From an uncultured Oscillospiraceae bacterium (GTDB lineage Bacteria; Bacillota; Clostridia; Oscillospirales; Ruminococcaceae): a stretch of DNA of 13,927 bases. The notes below the pieces were generated by a model. That model was not told the DNA's origin. It saw nothing but the letters and a program-made list of their open reading frames with translations, and did not search any database. A program made the translations under genes and the position numbers. Location: NCBI GenBank assembly GCA_905212515.1, contig CAJMEU010000071.1, positions 1 to 13,927 of the forward strand, given 5' to 3'. Below, in pieces: positions 7,708 through 13,190 of this stretch; within the stretch, counting starts at the first letter, position 1; every line of letters begins with the position of its first letter.

Positions 7708-7736
7708 ATTATAGAAAAAAACGGGGCACAAAACAA
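7708..7736 (-). promoter_or_regulatory. Predicted promoter of the kinase-to-larA operon
   Basis: On the minus strand a perfect TATAAT (7708-7713) is preceded by 17 bases and TTGTTT (7731-7736, 3 of 6 to consensus). Transcription would start near 7700 and give a leader of about 23 bases ending at the ATG at 7677. The -35 hexamer and most of the spacer lie inside the hairpin and T-tract of the upstream terminator. This is a prediction from sequence only. Confidence 0.6.
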
Positions 7737-7749
7737 GGTTTGTGCCCCG
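7715..7749 (-). terminator. Rho-independent terminator of the ABC importer operon
   Basis: On the minus strand an 11-base-pair perfect stem (7739-7749 with 7722-7732: CGGGGCACAAA and TTTGTGCCCCG) closes a six-base loop and is followed by seven T residues (7715-7721). It lies about 40 bases after the stop of the substrate-binding protein gene and isolates the importer from the kinase operon downstream. Confidence 0.9.
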
Positions 7750-7790
7750 CCTTCGGCGTTCAGGGGTCCGCTTGGATGCGGGGCAGCAGT

Positions 7791-8861
7791 TTATTTTGCG
7801 GCCTCAAGCATCAAGTCGAACATCACATAATCGGAGACCGGCACTTCCGCTTCCACATCGCCGCTGGCGATAAAGCCGTTCTGCTGGGATTTATACAGTT
7901 TTTCCATGGTGCCGTCCTCGATCTCGGCCACCATCTCCGCGCTGGTCAGCCATTCGGCGTCGCCGCGCTGAGCGTACACGGTCTCATAATCCAGGGCGCA
8001 CTGGTCGGCGATCCAATGGCTGATCTGCTCGGCATTGGCGGGGTCGGCGCGGTAATCCTTCGCCTTGTACAGGGCCTTCACATAGCGCAGCAGCACGTCG
8101 GATTTCTCGTCGGCATATTTGGACATGCAGATCCAGGAGGACACGGAGGCGGACTGGTCGGCAAAGCTGAGGTTGTCGGCCAGCTTCACCACGTCGTCGC
8201 CCAGCTCGGTGCTCACGGCCAGGGTGCTGGGGCTCCACAGGGCGCAGGCGTCCAAAGAGCCGGAGATCATGGCGCTGACGATGCCGGAGGCGTCCATCTC
8301 CATGGCAGTGATGTCATCCATGGTCAGGCCGGCGGAGGCCAGGGTCTTGTTCAGGATGGCCTCGCTGGAGGTGCCGGAGGCATAGCCCACGATCTTGCCC
8401 TTCAGGTCCTCGGCCTTCTCGATGCCGTGGGTCTTGAGGGCCATCACGGCGTCGCCGTTGCCGCAGTGGGCAAAGCAGAAGATCTTGGCGCGGCCGTTGA
8501 TGCACAGCTTATGCGCGCCGGAACCGATGTAGCCGATGTCGATGGAGCCGTTCTCCATGGCGGCGATGATGGTGGGGCCGTCGGCGAATTCCACCAGGTT
8601 GACGGTGATGCCCTGCTCTTTAAAGTAGCCCATCTGGTCGGCCGTGACGACCTCCACCAGGCTGGAGTAGTTGGGCATATAGGCGATGTTCAGGGTGACG
8701 GGGTCGGGCGCGGGCTCCCCGGCGGGCTCAGCCTCGGAAGAAGGCGTGGCTGCCGTGGAAGAGGCGGGCGCATTTGCGGGCGCGCTGCTGGAAGCGCCGC
8801 CGCAGGCGGCCAGGGCCAGTACCATAGCCGCTGCCATCAGGATAGCTAAAAACTTTTTCAT
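7791..8861 (-). CDS. SsuA/TauA-type substrate-binding lipoprotein of an ABC importer
   Basis: A 356-residue extracytoplasmic binding protein of the NMT1/SsuA (nitrate, sulfonate, taurine, thiamine-precursor) superfamily. The N terminus MKKFLAILMAAAM leads to an LAAC lipobox with C20 as the lipidated residue. A Ser/Ala/Pro-rich linker follows to about residue 50, and the binding domain starts with TLNIAYMPNY. The segments MGYFKEQGITVNLVEF and LKGKIVGYASGTSSE are characteristic of this fold. The family binds small anions and heterocycles, and sequence alone does not give the ligand. The ATG at 8861 has a very strong GGGAGG site. It is last in the permease-ATPase-binding protein operon, 76 bases after the ATPase gene with hairpins in between, and is followed by the terminator at 7715-7749. 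Confidence 0.92.
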   Translation of the reverse strand: MKKFLAILMAAAMVLALAACGGASSSAPANAPASSTAATPSSEAEPAGEPAPDPVTLNIAYMPNYSSLVEVVTADQMGYFKEQGITVNLVEFADGPTIIAAMENGSIDIGYIGSGAHKLCINGRAKIFCFAHCGNGDAVMALKTHGIEKAEDLKGKIVGYASGTSSEAILNKTLASAGLTMDDITAMEMDASGIVSAMISGSLDACALWSPSTLAVSTELGDDVVKLADNLSFADQSASVSSWICMSKYADEKSDVLLRYVKALYKAKDYRADPANAEQISHWIADQCALDYETVYAQRGDAEWLTSAEMVAEIEDGTMEKLYKSQQNGFIASGDVEAEVPVSDYVMFDLMLEAAK

Positions 8862-8892
8862 GGTTTTTCCTCCCTAAGTAAACTTTATTCAT

Positions 8893-8936
8893 CGGCGCTG
8901 TCCGCGCCGTGCGAACCGAAATTCTTTCGTGCGCAC
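8893..8936 (-). repeat. Two adjacent hairpins between ATPase and binding-protein genes
   Basis: Read on the minus strand, the first hairpin (8909-8936) starts just after the ATPase stop: arms GTGCG and CGCAC outside, GAAA and TTTC inside, with a GAA loop. The second (8893-8909) is a perfect six-base stem CGGCGC/GCGCCG with a GGACA loop. Neither has a T-tract, so they are not ordinary terminators. Such structures often protect an mRNA end and could let the binding protein be made in excess of the membrane parts; that role is inferred. Confidence 0.55.
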
Positions 8937-8937
8937 C

Positions 8938-9729
8938 TTATTTGCGCACCTCCAGATACTCTTTGTACACCTCGCCCCAAACTTCGTTTTTCAGCTTGTT
9001 GAACTCCGGGGAAAGGCGCGTCTCCTGCGTGCGGGGGTAAGGGATGTCGATGTCCACGATGCGCTTGATGCGCCCGGGGCGCGCGCTCATGATCACACAG
9101 CGCTGGCCCAGGATGATGGCCTCGTCCACGTCGTGGGTGATGAAAAAACAGGTCTTTTTCTCTTTTTGCCACGTGTTCAAAAGGTCCGTCTGCAGCTGGG
9201 CGCGGGTCTGGGCGTCCAGGGCGCCGAAGGGTTCGTCCATCAGCAGGATCTCCGGCTCGGCCGCGTAGGCGCGGGCAATGGCCACGCGCTGCTTCATGCC
9301 GCCGGAAAGCTCCTTGGGATAATGCTCGGCGAACTTTTCCAGGTCCACCATGCGCAGGTAGCGCAGGGCTTCCTCGTCCGCCTTGGCCCCCTTGATACCG
9401 CGCATCTCCAAGGCAAAACGGACGTTCTTTTCCACGGTCAGCCAGGGGAACAGCGCGTACTGCTGGAACACCACGCCCCGTTCGCGCCCCACGCCGTCCA
9501 CGGCCTCGCCGTCCACCAGCACAGTGCCGCTGGTGGGCTGCAGCAGGCCGGCGATGATGTTCAGCAGCGTGGATTTGCCGCAGCCCGAGGGGCCGACGAC
9601 GGTGACGAATTCATTTTCATGGATATCCAGATCGACGCCGTTCAGCGCCACCATCTCGCCCTTGCGGCCGTTGAACACCATTTTGATGTTCTGGATCTGA
9701 ACTTTTACAGCTCTCTCTTCTCCTGCCAT
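8938..9729 (-). CDS. SsuB/TauB-type ABC transporter ATPase
   Basis: A 263-residue ATPase that powers the importer from the cytoplasmic side. All motifs are intact: Walker A GPSGCGKST (46-54), Q-loop at VVFQQYALFPW (86-96), signature LSGGMKQ (141-147), Walker B ILLMDEPFGALD (161-172) and switch histidine in FITHDVDEA (196-204). The sequence pattern belongs to the nitrate/sulfonate/taurine group rather than sugar importers. The ATG at 9729 lies 25 bases inside the end of the permease gene, with an AAAGGAAG site upstream. This overlap implies coupled translation of the two membrane-complex subunits. Confidence 0.94.
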   Translation of the reverse strand: MAGEERAVKVQIQNIKMVFNGRKGEMVALNGVDLDIHENEFVTVVGPSGCGKSTLLNIIAGLLQPTSGTVLVDGEAVDGVGRERGVVFQQYALFPWLTVEKNVRFALEMRGIKGAKADEEALRYLRMVDLEKFAEHYPKELSGGMKQRVAIARAYAAEPEILLMDEPFGALDAQTRAQLQTDLLNTWQKEKKTCFFITHDVDEAIILGQRCVIMSARPGRIKRIVDIDIPYPRTQETRLSPEFNKLKNEVWGEVYKEYLEVRK

Positions 9730-10490
9730 CCCGTCAGCTTCCTTTCTGCAAATTTGATCAGCTTTTCCACCGAAATGCCGATGATGCCGATGATGATGAT
9801 GTAAAGCAGCATGGGCTTTGCCTCATAGTTGCTGTTCAGTGACCGGATGCGCATGCCCAGGCCCGCGATGGCGCCCGTGGACTCGGCCGCGATCAGCGTG
9901 GTCAGCGCCGTGGAGGCGCCCAGGCGCACGGCCGTGAGGATAAAGGGCAGGCTGGCCGGCGCGATCACGCGCACGAAAATGTCCCTGTCCTTGGCGCCCA
10001 GCACCCGCGCCGCGCGGATCAGCGTGTCGTCGATATTCACCACGCCTTGGTAAATGGTGATGCACATGGTGAGAAAGGTGGCGATGGTGATGACCACCAC
10101 CTGGGGCTTGCGGCCCACGCCCACCGTCATGACGATCAGCGGCACATAAGCCAGGGGCGGGATATTGCGGATAAACAGGATCCACGGCTGGATCACATTG
10201 CGCACCGGCAGGTACCAGGCCATCAGGATGGCCATGGGCAGCGCCAGTACAAAACCCAGTATGTAGCCCATGCTGACGGAGATCAGGCTGCTGGCGATAT
10301 CCGTCAGCAGCACGCCGCGGTCGAGCATGACCTTGATCTGCTGGATGGTGACGATGGCGTTGGGGAAGCTGCGCGAGGTGGTGGGCAATACGGAAAGGAT
10401 CGTCCACACGATCAGCGCCGCGATGAGGGAGATCGCCAGCCAGGCCTTTGGCGGGATCCGGTCGGCGAGGCTGCTCTGTTTTTTCTTCAC
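9705..10490 (-). CDS. SsuC/TauC-type ABC transporter permease
   Basis: A 261-residue inner-membrane permease with about six hydrophobic segments, starting after a short basic N terminus (KKK). The cytoplasmic EAA loop that docks with the ATPase is visible as RAARVLGAKDRDIF (159-172). The IRNIPPLAYVPL (107-118) and AAESTGAIAGLG (201-212) blocks are typical of SsuC and TauC proteins. The start is a GTG at 10490 with AAGGTGA four bases upstream. The nearby ATGs are in frames that stop at once; one opens a five-codon reading frame (10495-10512) whose stop overlaps the ribosome binding site. The gene is first in the importer operon, downstream of the GntR regulator gene and its terminator. Confidence 0.93.
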   Translation of the reverse strand: MKKKQSSLADRIPPKAWLAISLIAALIVWTILSVLPTTSRSFPNAIVTIQQIKVMLDRGVLLTDIASSLISVSMGYILGFVLALPMAILMAWYLPVRNVIQPWILFIRNIPPLAYVPLIVMTVGVGRKPQVVVITIATFLTMCITIYQGVVNIDDTLIRAARVLGAKDRDIFVRVIAPASLPFILTAVRLGASTALTTLIAAESTGAIAGLGMRIRSLNSNYEAKPMLLYIIIIGIIGISVEKLIKFAERKLTGWQEKREL

Positions 10491-10522
10491 GGAATCACCT
10501 TGCTTTCTTCATTTCATCCTTC

Positions 10523-10530
10523 GGTATACC
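10523..10530. promoter_or_regulatory. Candidate GntR operator GGTATACC
   Basis: A perfect eight-base palindrome in the leader between the putative importer -10 box and the permease start, 33 bases before the GTG. HutC-subfamily GntR proteins usually bind short palindromes of this kind. The same GTATAC core occurs at 10573-10578 and, in front of the gntR gene itself, at 11407-11412. Assigning it to this regulator is inference. Confidence 0.4.
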
Positions 10531-10551
10531 AGCGCGCGGGCCCCGGCGCGC
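10531..10551 (-). repeat. GC-rich inverted repeat in the importer leader
   Basis: On the minus strand GCGCGC arms (CGCGCG on the return side) flank a G/C-rich centre, able to form at least six base pairs in the leader of the permease transcript. It has no T-tract and lies next to the GGTATACC palindrome. A role in attenuation or mRNA stability is possible but unproven. Confidence 0.3.
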
Positions 10552-10571
10552 CGATCCCTTCTTTCACTTCC

Positions 10572-10577
10572 AGTATA
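10572..10577 (-). promoter_or_regulatory. Possible -10 box of the importer operon
   Basis: TATACT on the minus strand, with a predicted start of transcription near 10565, upstream of the GGTATACC palindrome. There is no good -35; the expected position falls in the T-tract of the gntR terminator. The importer may also depend on read-through from gntR. Confidence 0.3.
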
Positions 10578-10591
10578 CGGGATTTCCGCAT

Positions 10592-10623
10592 AAAAAAAAG
10601 GGGGATTTTTTACCCCCCTTTTT
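10592..10623 (-). terminator. Terminator after the GntR gene
   Basis: On the minus strand AAAAAGGGGG (10614-10623, with one extra G at 10613) pairs with CCCCCTTTTT (10595-10604) and continues into a run of eight T residues (10592-10599). It lies about 24 bases after the gntR stop. The structure is nearly symmetrical, but only the minus-strand direction has a gene to terminate. Confidence 0.75.
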
Positions 10624-10646
10624 CCTTTGCGGGACGCCCCGCGCTT

Positions 10647-11360
10647 TTATCGCTTGCGGTAATACTCCAGCCTGTACCGCGTGGGATTGTAAACCTGCAC
10701 GGTAAAATCCATCACGCGCCCGTCTTCCAAATATGTGGTGTTCTCCTCCCGCAGGACCGGCGTGCCTTCTTCGATGCCGAAGGCGCTGGCCAGCTGGGCG
10801 TCGGCCCGCACAGGCGCGGCCACATGGTGGTTATAGGCGATGGCAAGGCCCAGCACCTCTTCAAAATAGCGGTATTTCCCGTTTTGCAGCGCCTCGATGG
10901 AAATGCCGGGAAAATCCGCGGCGGACATGTGGGTGGCCTCCAGCATGAACAGCGCGCCGTCGGCGTATTGGGCACGGCGGAAAAAGTAGACCTGCGCGCC
11001 CTCGGCAATGCGCAGACGCCGCGCCGTCGGCGCGTCGGCCGCCTCCAGGCGGAACTCCGTCACCCGCGTGGCCGGGGTGAGGCCCTGCGCCCTCATCTCC
11101 TCGGCAAACCCGACCAGGCCGGGCAGTTTTCCCGTGAGCGGCAGCTTTTCCACAAAAGTGCCCGCGCCCGGCGTGCGTTTTAAGATCCCCTGTTCCACCA
11201 GGTTTTCCAGCGCCTTGCGCACCGTGACGCGGGACACGCCATACTGCCGGCCGAGCGTCTGCTCCGGTGGGATATGGTCGCCTTTTTTATAGACCCCGGC
11301 CTGGATTTGTTCCAGCAGGTCCCCTTCGATGCGTTTGTACTGCGGCAGCGTATGCGCCAT
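10647..11360 (-). CDS. GntR-family (HutC-type) transcriptional regulator
   Basis: A 237-residue repressor-type protein. The winged helix-turn-helix occupies about 5-72: PPEQTLGRQYGVSRVTVRKAL (31-51) contains the recognition helix, and GAGTFV (65-70) is the wing. A UTRA ligand-binding domain follows (about 80-235), as in HutC, YvoA/NagR and PhnF, which sense small metabolites such as sugar phosphates, amino acids or phosphonates. The start was placed at the ATG at 11360 because the first 32 codons of the longer reading frame are basic filler and overlap the predicted -10 box; AAAGGCGGG sits upstream. It lies between the importer genes and the divergent PHP hydrolase gene and is the natural regulator for both. 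Its effector is unknown. Confidence 0.93.
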   Translation of the reverse strand: MAHTLPQYKRIEGDLLEQIQAGVYKKGDHIPPEQTLGRQYGVSRVTVRKALENLVEQGILKRTPGAGTFVEKLPLTGKLPGLVGFAEEMRAQGLTPATRVTEFRLEAADAPTARRLRIAEGAQVYFFRRAQYADGALFMLEATHMSAADFPGISIEALQNGKYRYFEEVLGLAIAYNHHVAAPVRADAQLASAFGIEEGTPVLREENTTYLEDGRVMDFTVQVYNPTRYRLEYYRKR

Positions 11361-11405
11361 GCTTTTCCCGCCTTTCGCCCTCCTGGGGCATTGTGATACA
11401 GTTTT

Positions 11406-11412
11406 AGTATAC
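11406..11412 (-). promoter_or_regulatory. gntR -10 box overlapping a GTATAC element
   Basis: On the minus strand TATACT (11406-11411) lies about 45 bases before the gntR ATG. It shares the GTATAC core with the two elements in front of the importer operon, which would fit autoregulation by the GntR protein. No convincing -35 hexamer is seen at 16-18 bases. Confidence 0.4.
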
Positions 11413-11452
11413 CGCCGCCGCAGGGGAAAAGCAAGCCGCCGAAGCCAGCAAA

Positions 11453-11556
11453 ACAAATTATTCTATCTCTTAATACAAATTTAGATTTCTCCCTTTATTT
11501 AAGCCATTTTTTATATTTACAAAACCTTACAAATATGATAACATCACAATACAAAT
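11453..11556. repeat. Four ACAAAT direct repeats in two pairs, 22 bases apart within each pair
   Basis: ACAAAT occurs at 11453-11458, 11475-11480, 11529-11534 and 11551-11556. Three copies are preceded by T, and two share the nine-base AATACAAAT. Each pair has a start-to-start spacing of 22 bases, two turns of DNA. The second pair brackets the predicted -10 box and start of transcription of the PHP hydrolase gene, a good place for a repressor. The region is AT-rich, so chance copies are possible. Confidence 0.4.
11511..11539 (+). promoter_or_regulatory. Predicted promoter of the PHP hydrolase gene
   Basis: TATGAT at 11534-11539 (5 of 6 to consensus) with TTATAT (11511-11516) 17 bases upstream. 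This lies in the AT-rich stretch 11440-11565, unlike the GC-rich surroundings. The leader would be about 55 bases and includes a small GGCG-CTCG-CGCC hairpin (11567-11578) before the ribosome binding site. Confidence 0.5.
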
Positions 11557-11590
11557 CATTCAAACAGGCGCTCGCGCCGTACAAACTGAC

Positions 11591-11596
11591 GAGGTG
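11591..11596 (+). promoter_or_regulatory. Ribosome binding site that fixes the PHP hydrolase start
   Basis: GAGGTG sits six bases before the ATG at 11603. The in-frame GTG at 11594 is part of this site and so cannot be the start codon; the protein begins MKYEHLWADMHSN. Confidence 0.75.
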
Positions 11597-11602
11597 ACGC
11601 AG

Positions 11603-13129
11603 ATGAAGTACGAGCATCTCTGGGCGGATATGCACAGCAATATCCATCACAACCAAATGCGGGATCTGGACCGCTGGTACCAGCACGCCAAGCAGGTGAT
11701 GGATTTCTGGCCCATCGCCTATTATCCTTTTGCCATCCGCCGCACGCCCACCGGCGGCGAATTGGAGGACTTGATCCCGCCTGAGGACTGCGCGCGCGAT
11801 TGGGCGCAGATCACAGCGCTGGCCAAGCGCGCCGAGGCCGAGGGCTGGCCCCTGTTCCCCGGCTATGAATGGCAGGGCAATGGCGCGGATGGGGATCACA
11901 ATGTGTTTTTCCCCGGCACCGACGGGCCTTTTGTACATCCGCGCACCTACCGTGAACTGCGGGACGCGCTGGCGGGCACGGGGGCCATCGCGGTGCCCCA
12001 TCATGTCGCTTATCAGCCGGGCAGCCGCGGCAAGAACTGGGACACGCACGACCCCGCCTTTTCCCCGGTGGCGGAGATCTACTCCAGCCACGGCAGCAGC
12101 GAAAACGACGAGGGCCCGCTGGATATGGAACGGCACGAGCACATGGGCCCGCGCACGGATGTGACCTGCTATGAAGCGGGGCTGGACAAGGGCATCGAGG
12201 TGGGTTGCATCGCCTCCGGCGACAACCACACCGTGCCCGGCGAAAGCGACCACGGCATGATGTGCGTGCTGAGCACGGGCCGCGGCCGCAAGGACATTTG
12301 GGAGGGCCTTCATGCCCGCCGCACCTATGGGGTGAGCCGCAGCCGCATGATCATCGACCACACCCTGAACGGCGCCCCCATGGGCGCCGAAACCGCCCCC
12401 GGCCCGGCGCAGTTCCAGCTTTCCCTCACCGCGGCGAACGCCGTGGACCGGGTGGAATTTTTAAAGGACAACATCCTGGAAAAGATGATCGTCCACTCCG
12501 GCACCTGGGAGCGCCAGCCTTTGCCCGGGCGCTTTGCCTTCAAGTTCGAGGTGGAATTCGGCTGGGGGCCGGAGACGCGCCTGTTCCCGGACGCGGCCGT
12601 AAAAGTGTGGGAGGGCAGCCTGCGGGTGCCCGGACGCCTGCTTGGTGTGGAAAAGCTGTGGAACAGCTTCGGCCAGCAGATTTTGGAACAGCGGGACGAC
12701 GGCTGCGATTTCCGCCTGACCACCCACCGGGGCACCGAGACGGGCAAATGGATGGGCCCCAGCCAGGTGCGCCGCGAGAGCCTGGTGTTCGAGGTGGAGG
12801 GCACCATCGACGACGTGCTGACCCTGACCGTGGACGGCGAGCAATACGCGCTGCCCGTGCGCATGCTGCTGCAAGGCACGCGCATCTACGCCCAGTACCG
12901 CCAGTGCGAACAGCGCATCACCGAGAAATTCGGCCCCACGCCCCATTACCGGGACGATTTCATCTGGCACTGCGCCTTTAAATTCCGCGTGCGCCGCGCC
13001 GTGCCCAGCGCCGCTTACACGGTGAATGAATCCTTCGCCGCCACCCTGGACGCGGGCAGCCAATACCGCCTGCGGGTGTGGCTGAAAAACGGCGACGCAG
13101 CCTGGACCAGCCCCATCTTCTGCCGCTGA
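11603..13129 (+). CDS. PHP-fold metal-dependent hydrolase (DUF3604/CehA-like)
   Basis: A 508-residue cytoplasmic protein with no signal peptide. The N-terminal 290 or so residues carry the metal-binding signatures of the PHP superfamily: ADMHSN (D9, H11), PGYEW (E89), DHNVFF (H99), PHHVAY (H133, H134), SSHGSSE (H163, E167) and ASGDNHTVPG (D207, H209). The PGYEW and SGDNHxxPG combination matches DUF3604 and CehA/McbA-like hydrolases, known to split esters and phosphoesters using a metal cluster. The C-terminal 200 residues (from about VDRVEFLKDN) look like a beta-rich accessory domain and have no motif I recognise. It is transcribed divergently from gntR through a shared control region and ends at a bidirectional terminator. 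The likely role is hydrolysis of the compound brought in by the neighbouring importer; the substrate is unknown. Confidence 0.8.
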   Translation: MKYEHLWADMHSNIHHNQMRDLDRWYQHAKQVMDFWPIAYYPFAIRRTPTGGELEDLIPPEDCARDWAQITALAKRAEAEGWPLFPGYEWQGNGADGDHNVFFPGTDGPFVHPRTYRELRDALAGTGAIAVPHHVAYQPGSRGKNWDTHDPAFSPVAEIYSSHGSSENDEGPLDMERHEHMGPRTDVTCYEAGLDKGIEVGCIASGDNHTVPGESDHGMMCVLSTGRGRKDIWEGLHARRTYGVSRSRMIIDHTLNGAPMGAETAPGPAQFQLSLTAANAVDRVEFLKDNILEKMIVHSGTWERQPLPGRFAFKFEVEFGWGPETRLFPDAAVKVWEGSLRVPGRLLGVEKLWNSFGQQILEQRDDGCDFRLTTHRGTETGKWMGPSQVRRESLVFEVEGTIDDVLTLTVDGEQYALPVRMLLQGTRIYAQYRQCEQRITEKFGPTPHYRDDFIWHCAFKFRVRRAVPSAAYTVNESFAATLDAGSQYRLRVWLKNGDAAWTSPIFCR

Positions 13130-13145
13130 GATGCACCGCACATGC

Positions 13146-13184
13146 AAAAAGCCCCCTGCCAAGTGTTTTGGCAGAGGGCTTTTT
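13146..13184. terminator. Bidirectional terminator between convergent genes
   Basis: AAAAAGCCC and GGGCTTTTT form the base, and CTGCCAA and TTGGCAG continue the stem after one C-A mismatch, with a five-base loop (13163-13167). The flanking A and T runs allow termination on both strands. It serves the PHP hydrolase gene (stop at 13129) on the plus strand and the TauE-like gene (stop at 13191) on the minus strand. Confidence 0.9.
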
Positions 13185-13190
13185 GTATTT

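Noticed and set aside
7678..7731. An upstream ATG (7731) extending the histidine kinase by 18 residues.
   Set aside because: It lies within the upstream terminator hairpin and before the predicted transcription start; the ATG at 7677 has its own ribosome binding site.
10495..10512. A five-codon leader reading frame before the permease gene as an attenuator peptide.
   Set aside because: It has no unusual run of one amino acid and only a weak ribosome binding site; its overlap with the permease site may be chance.
11594..11602. GTG at 11594 as start of the PHP hydrolase.
   Set aside because: The GTG is part of the GAGGTG ribosome binding site for the ATG at 11603.
11495..12361. A 288-codon minus-strand frame opposite the PHP hydrolase.
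   Set aside because: It is the shadow of a well-supported gene and would run into the AT-rich control region.
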